Positions 1 to 7,897 of a stretch of DNA of 64,000 nt are shown piece after piece. The DNA lies in the NCBI GenBank assembly GCA_030527645.1, contig JAUNAJ010000007.1, positions 62,001 through 126,000 of the forward strand, in the 5' to 3' direction. The stretch is from Lachnospiraceae bacterium (GTDB lineage Bacteria > Bacillota > Clostridia > Lachnospirales > Lachnospiraceae). The translations under genes and the position numbers were made by a program. Position 1 is the stretch's first letter, and every line of letters starts with the position of its first letter. The notes below the pieces were generated by a model. The model ran no database searches. It was not told the DNA's origin and worked only from the letters and a program-made list of their open reading frames with translations.

Positions 1-1
1 A

Positions 2-367
2 AAGAAGATTCTTGAGGCTGCCCTTGACGGAAAAAAATTTTCCAAGATCGAAGACCTGTTTTCGGAAGATGCAGTAAAAGAAGGCGATGTAAAGGATGCA
101 TATGAGGAGCTGGTAGATAAACTGGAGGGAAATGGCAGTACTTCAGGTGTGATTACATTGTTTCTGAAGAACATGACTGTGTCAGAGAAGTATTCCTCTG
201 TGCAGTCGATTGAACTGGAGATAACAGCGGATCGAAATGTAACCTACAGAGGATCCTATAACAACGGATCCGACACAGGGTCTATATCTATGAACGCAGC
301 TTATATCAGTGAGGATGCATCCTGGAAATTAAGCAATCTGCCAATTACAGCGCGGATGATCTATTGA
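2..367 (+). CDS. C-terminal part of an unrecognised protein, cut by the window start
   Basis: An open frame runs from base 2 to a TGA at 365-367 with no stop; the reading frame clearly continues upstream of an internal GTG at 149, so the start lies outside the window. The visible 121 residues are polar and mixed alpha/beta, opening with an acidic helix-like part (LFSEDAVKEGD) and ending in a beta-rich part with no transmembrane segment. This resembles the C-terminal domain of small secreted or lipoprotein-type Clostridia proteins, but I do not recognise the family. A hairpin terminator follows at once. Confidence 0.55.
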   Translation, partial: KKILEAALDGKKFSKIEDLFSEDAVKEGDVKDAYEELVDKLEGNGSTSGVITLFLKNMTVSEKYSSVQSIELEITADRNVTYRGSYNNGSDTGSISMNAAYISEDASWKLSNLPITARMIY

Positions 368-371
368 TAAA

Positions 372-410
372 AACCGGAGAATGGTGCAGGCATCGTTCCC
401 CGGTTCTTTT
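372..410 (+). terminator. Probable terminator of the truncated first gene
   Basis: AACCGG at 372-377 pairs with CCGGTT at 400-405, with an imperfect inner stem, followed by TCTTTT. It lies 5 bases after the stop codon. Confidence 0.55.
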
Positions 411-501
411 GATGCAGGTTACTTTACCCGACAGCAGGTCCCTGTGAACAGGTATGACTATAAGGACAGTAGGAATCTGTATCAGGAGAGTAAAAAAACA
501 G

Positions 502-530
502 TTGACTTTTCTGTTAACAGATGATATTAT
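502..530 (+). promoter_or_regulatory. Sigma-70 type promoter for tRNA-Leu
   Basis: TTGACT at 502-507, a 17-base spacer, then TATTAT at 525-530. The tRNA begins 38 bases after the -10 hexamer. Confidence 0.75.
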
Positions 531-567
531 CTTATTTGTTCTCGGTGAGAGAGTGTTAATTAGATAT

Positions 568-652
568 GCGGAAGTGTCGGAACTGGCAGACGAGCAAGAC
601 TAAGGATCTTGTGATCAATGCGATCGTGTGGGTTCAAGTCCCATCTTCCGCA
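568..652 (+). tRNA. tRNA-Leu with anticodon AAG
   Basis: A class II tRNA can be folded by eye. The acceptor stem is 568-574 with 645-651, discriminator A652. The anticodon stem is CAAGA 595-599 with TCTTG 607-611, enclosing the 7-base loop 600-606 with anticodon AAG at 602-604. The long variable arm pairs GATC 613-616 with 622-625, and the T arm is 628-644 with loop TTCAAGT. The CCA end is not encoded. Class II shape and the AAG anticodon give leucine (codon CTT; CTC and CTA too if A34 becomes inosine). A dedicated promoter precedes it and a strong terminator follows. Confidence 0.93.
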
Positions 653-663
653 GACATAGAAAA

Positions 664-691
664 GGGTTCAGCCTCTGGCTGAGCCCTTTTT
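664..691 (+). terminator. Intrinsic terminator of tRNA-Leu
   Basis: A 10-bp stem (664-673 with 677-686, one G-U pair) with a 3-base loop is followed by TTTTT. It separates the tRNA from the MATE gene. Confidence 0.9.
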
Positions 692-712
692 GGCTGCGAA
701 AGGGAAATAACG

Positions 713-2074
713 ATGAATAAGGTGTATAAAAAGAAGATACAGAAAGAAATAAATTTGACAGACGGTTCAATCTGGAAGTCGCTGATCGTGTTTTTTATTC
801 CGCTTCTTTTCGGCAGTTTCATCCAGACCCTGTACAGCATGGTGGATGCCATGATGGTTGGGCGCTTCGTTGGGGAAAGAGCTCTGTCGGCGGTTGGCGG
901 AACGGATTATATGATCATCGTCCTGTATATCGGATTATATTCCGGACTTGCAACAGGTGCAAATGTGGTGATCTCGCAGCTGTTTGGAGCTGGAGAGAGG
1001 AAGAAACTGTTTCGAACCATTGATACGGCCATGGTGATCGGTCTGATTTTCGGTCTGCTTCTTGGTGCTGCAAGTATTGCTGCCACGCCCCGGATGCTGG
1101 AGATCATGAATAACCCGGCTGATACAATGACAGATTCAATCATCTATCTTCGCGTGTATTCCTTCGGTATTCCTGCACTGGTTGTTTATAATATGGGGGC
1201 CGGTATTCTGCGAGGGCTGGGTGATGCGAAATCACCTACGCTTGTGCTGGCTGTGAGCTCAGTGCTCAATATCATTCTGGATGCAGTTCTGATCCTTCTG
1301 TTTTCTATGGGGGTCGGCGGAGCGGCAGCAGCCACTGTTATTGCTCAGTGTATTGCAGCGGTGTGGATGTTTTGTATGCTTGAGAAGCGTATGAAGGCAG
1401 CAGAGGCAAGGAAGAGACGGCCGGATGGATATGCCTGCCGGAGGATTCTTCAGATTGGTCTGCCTGCCGCACTGCAGTCTATGACGTATTCTGTTGCCAA
1501 TATCATCACGCAGGTTTTCGTAAACGGTTTCGGTTCCAGAACAGTGGCGGCATGGGCAGTTTTCGGCAAAGTGGACAGCGTTTACTGGATGGTTGTATCT
1601 ACTTTTGGAATTGCAGTTACTACATTGATTGGTCAGAATTACGGTGCGGGAAAATACGATCGTGTGAAGAAAAGCCTGAAGCAGAGCACATTCATGAGTT
1701 TGCTCTTTACAGCGGTATTTGCAGTTCTGATCTGGGTATTTGCACGGCAGATGTTTTATCTGTTTAATAATAATGAGGAACTGGTGGAACTGGGAGTATG
1801 GATGGCCAGAAGCTTTGCACCCTTCTATCTTGCATATGCAGGAATCGAGACGATGTCTGCAGTACTGCGCGGAACCGGTGAGATTACAGCACCTACAGTG
1901 ATCATGGTAGGGGGAATCTGCGGCGTTCGACTGGCGTGGCTGTTCTATGCTGTTCCGTATTTCGGCACGTTTTATTCCCTCATGCTGGTATATCCGGTTT
2001 CCTGGGTGGTGGCAGAAGGATTGTTTCTTGGATATTATCTTTTGCGGGGAAGAAAAAAACTTGAACGCAGATAA
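713..2074 (+). CDS. MATE family multidrug efflux protein
   Basis: This 453-residue integral membrane protein belongs to the MATE/NorM/DinF superfamily: cation-coupled antiporters that export drugs and other organic compounds. The length and about twelve hydrophobic segments are typical. The opening segment carries the usual signature after TM1 (SMVDAMMVGRFVG, about residues 42-54), and the second half repeats the fold (GLPAALQSMTYSVANI). An AAAGGGA ribosome site precedes the ATG. It stands alone between the tRNA terminator and a separately promoted hydrolase. Substrate cannot be deduced. Confidence 0.9.
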   Translation: MNKVYKKKIQKEINLTDGSIWKSLIVFFIPLLFGSFIQTLYSMVDAMMVGRFVGERALSAVGGTDYMIIVLYIGLYSGLATGANVVISQLFGAGERKKLFRTIDTAMVIGLIFGLLLGAASIAATPRMLEIMNNPADTMTDSIIYLRVYSFGIPALVVYNMGAGILRGLGDAKSPTLVLAVSSVLNIILDAVLILLFSMGVGGAAAATVIAQCIAAVWMFCMLEKRMKAAEARKRRPDGYACRRILQIGLPAALQSMTYSVANIITQVFVNGFGSRTVAAWAVFGKVDSVYWMVVSTFGIAVTTLIGQNYGAGKYDRVKKSLKQSTFMSLLFTAVFAVLIWVFARQMFYLFNNNEELVELGVWMARSFAPFYLAYAGIETMSAVLRGTGEITAPTVIMVGGICGVRLAWLFYAVPYFGTFYSLMLVYPVSWVVAEGLFLGYYLLRGRKKLERR

Positions 2075-2153
2075 GCAATCCACCTCCTCTAAGGCGCAGA
2101 GATGTAAGCGGTGTCTCCGGTAAGAAATTTCTCTGTTAATTACTATTATCCTA

Positions 2154-2182
2154 TTGAAAAAGTATGAATTATGTACTATGAT
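2154..2182 (+). promoter_or_regulatory. Promoter of the alpha/beta hydrolase gene
   Basis: TTGAAA at 2154-2159, a 17-base spacer, then TATGAT at 2177-2182. The ATG follows 30 bases later behind AAAAAGGAG. Confidence 0.65.
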
Positions 2183-2211
2183 GAAATTGTAATGAAAAAG
2201 GAGATAGATAC

Positions 2212-3042
2212 ATGGATTGTACAAGAGCGTTTACAGAGTATGAAGCAGATTCTGCAGAAATGGCACCGGAGATTTTTGAACTGAGTATCATCAGCGGCAG
2301 CTGTCATCTGTATGGCTACCTGCTGACACCGGATAAGAGAATGCCTGGTCCCTGTCCCACAGTTATCATGTCCCACGGCTTTCCTGGTTATACCACAAAC
2401 AATGATCTGGAGCTTGCATTGATGCGAATGGGATGTGTAGTGATCCACATGAACCATCGCGGCGCCTGGGGAAGTGAAGGAATGTATCTGTTTACCAATC
2501 TGAAGGATGACCTGATTGCCATTGCCAAGTGGGCACACAATCCGGCGATTGCGGATCAATATGGTATTGATACAGAAAATATTTTCCTTGTGGGACACAG
2601 CATGGGAGGTCAGTCTGTTCTCAATGCTGCCAAGGATCTGGATTTTATCAAAGGTGTTGCTGCCATGGCAGCGTATGATATCGGGGCGGCATTCCGCTAT
2701 CATATGGAGAAGGAGCTGTTTCTGATGATCGAAACAGAAGGTCAGTGCCTGAAGATGGAGTCCGCCGGTGAAGTGTATGAGAATGCGCTGATCCATCAGC
2801 AGGAGCTGAGTGTGTTAAACCGATACGAAGAGCTTGCAAAGAGAAATGTCCTTCTGGTGGAGGCTTCTCTGGATACAGTTGCACCTCCGGATAAAATGCT
2901 GCGTCCGCTTTACAATAAGCTGAAGGAGCTTGATGGTGCAGCAGAATATAAAGCGATAACAAGTAATCACAGTTTCATGGGACAGAGAATGCACCTCACC
3001 AGAACAGTTGGAGAGTGGATCCAGTCTCTGGCAGAAGTTTGA
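2212..3042 (+). CDS. Alpha/beta hydrolase, serine esterase or peptidase-like
   Basis: A 276-residue cytoplasmic alpha/beta-hydrolase. The nucleophile elbow GHSMGG places Ser130. Asp221 (LDTVAPPDK) and His253 (SNHSFMG) complete a triad in the right order, and MSHGFPG near residue 53 is the likely oxyanion strand-loop. There is no signal peptide. Related sequences are annotated as esterases, acyl-peptidases or dienelactone-hydrolase-like enzymes, so the substrate is open. It has its own promoter, an AAAAAGGAG ribosome site and its own terminator, hence is probably monocistronic. Confidence 0.88.
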   Translation: MDCTRAFTEYEADSAEMAPEIFELSIISGSCHLYGYLLTPDKRMPGPCPTVIMSHGFPGYTTNNDLELALMRMGCVVIHMNHRGAWGSEGMYLFTNLKDDLIAIAKWAHNPAIADQYGIDTENIFLVGHSMGGQSVLNAAKDLDFIKGVAAMAAYDIGAAFRYHMEKELFLMIETEGQCLKMESAGEVYENALIHQQELSVLNRYEELAKRNVLLVEASLDTVAPPDKMLRPLYNKLKELDGAAEYKAITSNHSFMGQRMHLTRTVGEWIQSLAEV

Positions 3043-3059
3043 TGCTGTATAATAAGTAA

Positions 3060-3101
3060 GCGATGAGCGGCAGTGCCTGATCTGCTGTTCATCGCTTTTT
3101 G
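3060..3101 (+). terminator. Terminator after the hydrolase
   Basis: GCGATGA at 3060-3066 pairs with TCATCGC at 3089-3095; an inner GCAG/CTG region and a TTTTT tail follow. Confidence 0.8.
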
Positions 3102-3159
3102 TATGAACAGTGATCTCTGCGTTACAGTTCACAGTAACACCTCTGTATCAAAAAAACAA

Positions 3160-3172
3160 GAATATATGTTCG
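3160..3172. promoter_or_regulatory. LexA-like box, upstream copy
   Basis: GAAT-ATAT-GTTCG is one mismatch from the Gram-positive SOS box core GAACNNNNGTTC. It lies directly before the -35 hexamer at 3181. Confidence 0.45.
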
Positions 3173-3180
3173 AAAAAATG

Positions 3181-3209
3181 TTGACATTGAAGCCGCAGTG
3201 ATTTATACT
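3181..3209 (+). promoter_or_regulatory. Strong promoter of the SPFH-like gene
   Basis: A consensus TTGACA at 3181-3186, a 17-base spacer, then TATACT at 3204-3209. LexA-like boxes lie on both sides (3160-3172 and 3220-3232). The predicted leader to the ATG at 3336 is about 120 bases. Confidence 0.8.
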
Positions 3210-3219
3210 GAATATAAAT

Positions 3220-3232
3220 CGAACGTTCGTTC
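3220..3232. promoter_or_regulatory. LexA (SOS) box overlapping the transcription start
   Basis: CGAAC-GTTC-GTTC matches the CGAACNNNNGTTC consensus of Bacillota LexA/DinR. It sits about 10 bases after the -10 hexamer, where a bound repressor would block initiation. Confidence 0.6.
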
Positions 3233-3335
3233 TTACATCTTAAAAAATTTGTCTCTTACAATACGATATCCTGCAGAATTTACTTCAATCAAAGGTGTCG
3301 AATGATTTTTTTGTATGAATTGAGGGTGATGAATC

Positions 3336-4076
3336 ATGTTACAGTTTGCTGCTTCTGATAATATGCTGGTTGATTATTTTACAAAGGAACAGTCCGGGAA
3401 TTTTGAACTTCATGTTCCCCGCGGACAGTGTGCCTATCTGCAGTTAAGTGACGGAAGAGAGGGGTTTTTTGAAAGCGGTGATCACAGGATCCGTCTGGAG
3501 CGTTCATCTGCTCTGTTTCGCAGATTCGAGACGGTCAGCATGTACTGGTTCAATCTCAGTGATCATATAGAACTGCATCTCTCCAATTCGGTACAGGTAA
3601 TGGAGCAGATGCTGAAGTCCGTGGATCCGGAACTGCGGCTGTTTGCACCGGTGGATGTGGAAATTTCCATGGATGTTACTGTTCGGATCGAAGATCGGGA
3701 AAAACTGCTGCAGCTGCTGCTTGACAGGCAGGAGGAGGACGGGGATCCTGTGCTGAATAAGGAATGGCTGACAGAATATCTGGAGGAAAAGCTGCAGTAT
3801 ATTCTGGAGGAGTCTTTGAATAACGGAAAGCAGAGGACCGGAATCAGTATCTGCAAGCTCTCACATCTGTCAGAGGATGTTGAATGTGCTTTGATCGGAG
3901 AACTCTGCGATCTTCTGGAGTCCGTCAGTCTGGAGCTGGTAGCAGCGAGAATATCACGGATCAGACCTACACAGGAAGGACTTGAGCACTTTCAGAGAAA
4001 AGAAGCAGAGACTCTCTCCTGGTATAATCAGGTGCAGATGGATAAGTTCAGCCGCCGTAAAAGCAGGCATTTGTAA
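3336..4076 (+). CDS. SPFH-domain-like protein of unknown role, probably SOS-controlled
   Basis: A 246-residue soluble protein. The N-terminal 40 residues resemble the opening of bacterial SPFH (virion core protein-like/YdjI) proteins: a pair of beta strands in which the protein meets a bypassed modification or signal (VPRGQCAYLQLSDGREG, then SGDHRI). Residues 105-215 follow an SPFH pattern: a beta pair (VDVEISMDVTVRI, residues 106-118), helical stretch, then LDLLESVSLELVAARISRI-type strand at the end. The last 30 residues are a charged helix. No catalytic motif is seen. A near-perfect promoter flanked by two LexA-like boxes suggests DNA-damage induction. The next small gene lies 174 bases downstream and may share the transcript. 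The family call is by eye and tentative. Confidence 0.6.
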   Translation: MLQFAASDNMLVDYFTKEQSGNFELHVPRGQCAYLQLSDGREGFFESGDHRIRLERSSALFRRFETVSMYWFNLSDHIELHLSNSVQVMEQMLKSVDPELRLFAPVDVEISMDVTVRIEDREKLLQLLLDRQEEDGDPVLNKEWLTEYLEEKLQYILEESLNNGKQRTGISICKLSHLSEDVECALIGELCDLLESVSLELVAARISRIRPTQEGLEHFQRKEAETLSWYNQVQMDKFSRRKSRHL

Positions 4077-4250
4077 CAAATTTTTAAAGCTTTTAATATT
4101 TTTTGAAAAAAATTATCAATTCGACACAAAATCATAAAAAATGAGAGGTATATTTGGTAATATCCATCCTATATACTGACTAACATAGTGGAGAACAATT
4201 GGAGCGAATGATTGATTCTCGAGAATTCTAACAGGAAAGGAGGGAAGTGT

Positions 4251-4556
4251 ATGAGTGTACAGATGATGGCTTACAGGAGACTGGAGATACCTGCATTCAG
4301 TCACTTTCTGTATAAAGACCGTGAATGCATGATCAATGAAAACGGTGTCCTTCTTGTGAGAAACGCAGCTTACGATGAATGGATTCGTTTGAATGAGATA
4401 GAATTTCAAACGGATTATTGCTGCAGCCATCCCACTGAGATTTGCGTACTTGGTGCAGTAAACTGGCATCTGGATCCTTATCTTGATTGTGATCAGACCT
4501 GGGAAATCTATCAGAAATCTCTTCGTGGAATCGGACCCGACAGCAGAGTTGGATGA
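4251..4556 (+). CDS. Unrecognised 101-residue protein
   Basis: I chose the ATG at 4251 over an in-frame TTG at 4212 because AGGAAAGGAGGG lies 8 bases upstream. The product is soluble and acidic, with several Trp/Tyr and Cys residues (YCCSHPTE near residue 58, WHLDPYLDCDQTWEIY near 72). No known family is recognised. It follows the SPFH-like gene by 174 bases and ends before a very strong terminator, so the two may form one SOS-linked unit. The gap between them is AT-rich and shows no convincing promoter. Confidence 0.65.
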   Translation: MSVQMMAYRRLEIPAFSHFLYKDRECMINENGVLLVRNAAYDEWIRLNEIEFQTDYCCSHPTEICVLGAVNWHLDPYLDCDQTWEIYQKSLRGIGPDSRVG

Positions 4557-4573
4557 ATGGAGCTGTTGACTTT

Positions 4574-4613
4574 GACCACTGCATCTGTGTGAGACAGATG
4601 CAGTGGTCTTTTT
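4574..4613 (+). terminator. Strong intrinsic terminator
   Basis: A perfect 15-bp stem (4574-4588 with 4594-4608), a 5-base loop and TTTTT. It closes the SPFH-like unit ahead of the kinase/phosphatase cassette. Confidence 0.95.
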
Positions 4614-4642
4614 GGTTCCATTTATCCGGCAGTATTGCCTCC

Positions 4643-4671
4643 TTGCTTCGCATACCTGATTGGGATATACT
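4643..4671 (+). promoter_or_regulatory. Possible promoter of the kinase/phosphatase cassette
   Basis: TTGCTT at 4643-4648, a 17-base spacer and TATACT at 4666-4671. The -35 match is weak. This is the only candidate seen between the preceding terminator and the first phosphatase gene. Confidence 0.4.
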
Positions 4672-4794
4672 TGTAAGGATAAGATGTACCGGTACCCTGA
4701 ATACGCATGTCTGATTTATGGGCTGTACCGGTGCGAAGCTGCCTTCCCGACGGTTCTGCAGGGATGAGTACGATTAGAAAGGTTCATTGATCTG

Positions 4795-5592
4795 ATGATA
4801 GAGGAAAATTGTTTTACATTATCAATGTGTGCGTTCAGTCACACAGGGAAGATCCGGGAGAAGAATCAGGATAATCTTTTTTTTCTCGGACGGTATCTGG
4901 AGGAGGAGAACAAGGGCAGTGAAAAACTGCTGACAGGCCACCGGTCTTCAAAGAAACCTCTGCTGCTGGGTGTGTGTGACGGCATGGGCGGTTATTCAAT
5001 GGGCGAGCGTGCTGCATATTTGACCGTTCGTGAGATGAATAAGGCTGCAAGAGGGGGACTGCCGGGAGATATCAGACGAGCCCTGGTGACGATGGAACAG
5101 ATCTGTCTGAAATCCAATGAACTGGTGTGCAGGGAAAGGGAGACAGAGCATGCTAAAATCGGGACCACTGCATCCATGCTTTTCTTATCAGGAAAGAGTC
5201 TTGGTATCTGTAATATCGGAGATTCACCGATTTTCAGAATTCGTAATGGAAAGCTGGAGACCCTTTACATGGAACATACAGAACGCCTGCTGAAGGAGGT
5301 TCTGCTTGGCAGGGAACATACAAGAGGGAAGAAATATCCGCTGACGCAGCACATCGGACTGCCCGCTTCGGAGATGCTGATTGAGCCATATACAGCCGTT
5401 TCTGAAGCTGAGGCCGGGGATCTGTATCTGATCTGTACAGACGGTCTGACGGATCAGGTGGAGGAAAACGAGATTCTTCAAATCCTGCAGAAGACCGGAA
5501 CGGCAGCTGAAAAGGTGCGGGAGCTGACAAGGACAGCTTTAGCAGCCGGCGGAAAAGATAACATTACCATAATTCTTATTCAGATAGAGTAA
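4795..5592 (+). CDS. PP2C-type serine/threonine phosphatase, first copy
   Basis: A 265-residue soluble PPM/PP2C (Stp/PrpC-like) phosphatase, a two-metal enzyme that reverses Hanks-kinase phosphorylation. Family motifs are complete: GKIREKNQDN with Asp26, CDGMGG with Asp62, GTTAS, CNIGDSPIFRIRNG, CTDGLTDQV with Asp216, and KDNITII with Asp255. About 30 extra residues (35-55, basic, GSEKLLTGHRSSKK) are inserted between motifs 1 and 2 compared with the second copy at 11000. It lies 20 bases before a kinase gene, the usual PP2C-kinase pairing. The ribosome site is weak (AGAAAGG, 12 bases away). Confidence 0.93.
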   Translation: MIEENCFTLSMCAFSHTGKIREKNQDNLFFLGRYLEEENKGSEKLLTGHRSSKKPLLLGVCDGMGGYSMGERAAYLTVREMNKAARGGLPGDIRRALVTMEQICLKSNELVCRERETEHAKIGTTASMLFLSGKSLGICNIGDSPIFRIRNGKLETLYMEHTERLLKEVLLGREHTRGKKYPLTQHIGLPASEMLIEPYTAVSEAEAGDLYLICTDGLTDQVEENEILQILQKTGTAAEKVRELTRTALAAGGKDNITIILIQIE

Positions 5593-5612
5593 ATAGGGGG
5601 GAGCATCCGGAC

Positions 5613-7880
5613 ATGGAAGAACGCTACAGAATCGGAAGAAAAGTAATGCTGAATTGGGAAATCGTTCGGGAACTTGGAGCAGGTGCCAGCGGAAAGGTTT
5701 TTGAAATTCAGAAAAATTCGTATGGGATCACTACAAAATCTGCTTTGAAGGTTATTAAAATTCCTGCATCGCATGATGAACTTGTTCAGATTCGCAGTAC
5801 GGGTATGAGCGAAGAGGCAGTATTTCGTTATTTTCGTGAATGTATGGAGGATACAGTTCAGGAAATTCAGACTATGGCAGGATTGAAGAGTCATCCGGGG
5901 ATTGTTTCCTATGAGGATCACATCGTGATTCCGCATGATAGAGAAATCGGATGGGACATATTGATCCGAATGGAACTCCTCACCCCGCTTTTGAAGTACC
6001 AGGAGCAGTATCCTATGAATGAGACGGATGTACTCCGAATGGGGCGGGAACTGGGAAGTGCTCTCGTGTTTTGCCATCAAAAGGGAATGATCCATCGGGA
6101 TATAAAGCCAGAGAATATTTTCGTCAGTTCACTGGGGCATTTTAAACTCGGAGATTTTGGAATCGCAAGAACACTGGCTAAGACAGCCAGCGGGCTGTCT
6201 GTAAAGGGTACTGAGAGCTATATGGCTCCGGAGGTATATAAGGGTGAACCGTATGGTTACTCTGTGGATATTTATTCTCTTGGTCTGGTGTTGTATCGAT
6301 TCATGAATAAGAATCGTCTGCCGTTAATGCCGGCGGCCCCGCAGCCCATCACCTATAGAGGACATCAGGAGGCAATAGCCAGGCGAATGCAGGGAGAGGG
6401 ATTTCCGCCTCCCTGTGATGCTGATGAAGAATTCGGAAAAGTAATTCTTCGGGCCTGCGCATATCTGCCGGGAAGTCGATACGAATCGGCTGAAGAATTT
6501 CTTAGTGAGATTAATCTGATTGAATATTCAGAAGAAAACGGGACGATAGAAATTCGAAGGCAGCAGTATCCTGTTGAGATGGATGGAACGATGGATGAAA
6601 CAGATCCCAACATGACAGTTCGAATGAAGAGGGATCCGAATCCGGGGAATATGAATGATGATACGGTCATTGGTGAAACCGATCCCAATGCAACGGTGCG
6701 TATGAGAAGACCTGTCGATACTGATAACAATCAGCAGAATGAAATCGTGGACGACATGGATCCGGATAAAACCGTCAGAATACGCAGATCTGTGGATCCG
6801 AGCAGGGGTCAGTATGGAACAGATGTACGGCAGACGAATCAGATGTATTCCGAAGGAAACGGGTGGCAGACGAATCAGATGTATTCCGAAGGAAGCAGGT
6901 GGCAGACGAATCAGATGTATTCCCAAGGAAGTGGACGGCAGACGGATCGCATGAATCCCGAAGGAAACAGACGACAGCCGGATCGGATGTATTCCGACAG
7001 CAGCAGACCGCAGCCAAATCGCATGTATCCGGGAGACAACGGACAGCAGCTGAAAAGATTTGATCAACAAAATGAGAGCGGCAATACTTCCGGATCAAAA
7101 AAGAGATCCGGCTGGATCATTGCGATCGCAGTTGTGATCACTCTGATCGTCATTGCAGATGTCTGTGCAATCCGGTACATCCGTAGAGATAAGAAGACCT
7201 CAGACACCGTTGCCTCTCAAATGTCAGCAGCAGCTTCATCAGAATCAGAAACTTCTGATATTGCTGAACAGGAAGAGGAGGAAGTGCAGAGCACGGATAA
7301 TAAAAAAAGCGATGACGAGGCGGATCCTGTAGACGATGAAGCTGATAATGATACGGATCAGGAGCCTGAATCTCAGGAAGAAGTCGAGGAAGAGGAACTT
7401 ACTGAGGCGGTTCTCCTGAAGGATTCTGATATTCCGTCTGTGTCAAGCATCAAAGTGATTCCGGTTGCTTCAGCAACAGCGACTTCAACCATATCTCAGA
7501 CCAACACAGATAACGGCCCTATGCGCCTCTTTGATGACCGGGAGGACACCAGCTGGCAGGAGGGTGTTTCCGGATACGGAGTGGGAGAAAGTGTTTCCTG
7601 CCAGTTCAACAGCACGCATGAGGTGAAATACATTGCTTTTAAGCTTGGAAACTGGAGAAGTGAGAAATATTTCAAAGCGAATGCAGTCCCGAAGACCATG
7701 ACAATTTCTATCGGTGATTTTGTCAGTCAGGTGACATTCTCCGGTAAGCAAAAGGTTGAGTGGGTGGAAATCCCGGATGGAGTCAGTGCCGGCGGCATGA
7801 GCTTTATTATTGACGATATTTATAAAGGAACCAGTTGGGATGACACCTGTATCACAGATATCACAATCTACGGAAACTGA
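5613..7880 (+). CDS. Transmembrane Hanks-type Ser/Thr kinase with a glycan-binding-like ectodomain
   Basis: A 755-residue kinase. The catalytic domain (about 8-295) has LGAGASGKVF, Lys46, HRDIKPEN with Asp163, DFG with Asp181 and a GTESYMAPE activation segment, so it should be active. Residues 328-392 hold three copies of DP(N/D)xTVR(M/I)(K/R)R with Thr335, Thr361 and Thr387 exactly 26 residues apart. Residues 406-477 are six 12-residue Gln/Met/Arg-rich repeats. A single TM spans about 501-522, followed by an acidic linker (560-610). The ectodomain (about 620-755) resembles the discoidin-like NADase-type glycan-binding domain (MRLFDDREDTSWQEG, WDDTCITDITIYGN). It therefore probably senses an extracellular or wall ligand. 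No PASTA repeats are present, unlike PrkC/PknB. Confidence 0.92.
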   Translation: MEERYRIGRKVMLNWEIVRELGAGASGKVFEIQKNSYGITTKSALKVIKIPASHDELVQIRSTGMSEEAVFRYFRECMEDTVQEIQTMAGLKSHPGIVSYEDHIVIPHDREIGWDILIRMELLTPLLKYQEQYPMNETDVLRMGRELGSALVFCHQKGMIHRDIKPENIFVSSLGHFKLGDFGIARTLAKTASGLSVKGTESYMAPEVYKGEPYGYSVDIYSLGLVLYRFMNKNRLPLMPAAPQPITYRGHQEAIARRMQGEGFPPPCDADEEFGKVILRACAYLPGSRYESAEEFLSEINLIEYSEENGTIEIRRQQYPVEMDGTMDETDPNMTVRMKRDPNPGNMNDDTVIGETDPNATVRMRRPVDTDNNQQNEIVDDMDPDKTVRIRRSVDPSRGQYGTDVRQTNQMYSEGNGWQTNQMYSEGSRWQTNQMYSQGSGRQTDRMNPEGNRRQPDRMYSDSSRPQPNRMYPGDNGQQLKRFDQQNESGNTSGSKKRSGWIIAIAVVITLIVIADVCAIRYIRRDKKTSDTVASQMSAAASSESETSDIAEQEEEEVQSTDNKKSDDEADPVDDEADNDTDQEPESQEEVEEEELTEAVLLKDSDIPSVSSIKVIPVASATATSTISQTNTDNGPMRLFDDREDTSWQEGVSGYGVGESVSCQFNSTHEVKYIAFKLGNWRSEKYFKANAVPKTMTISIGDFVSQVTFSGKQKVEWVEIPDGVSAGGMSFIIDDIYKGTSWDDTCITDITIYGN
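6828..7043 (+). repeat. Six tandem 36-bp repeats inside the first kinase gene
   Basis: The repeat encodes a 12-residue unit of the form RQTNQMYSEGSR. The first three copies are nearly identical in DNA; the last three drift (DRMNPEG, DRMYSDS, NRMYPGD). The array lies in the cytoplasmic juxtamembrane region and is likely to vary in copy number between strains. Confidence 0.85.
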
Positions 7881-7897
7881 CGGAAGGATGAACAAAC

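Noticed and set aside
1259..2224. Long minus-strand open frame (321 codons) inside the MATE gene
   Set aside because: Antisense shadow; the plus frame has family motifs and a ribosome site, and the minus translation looks like low-complexity His/Cys/Ser noise.
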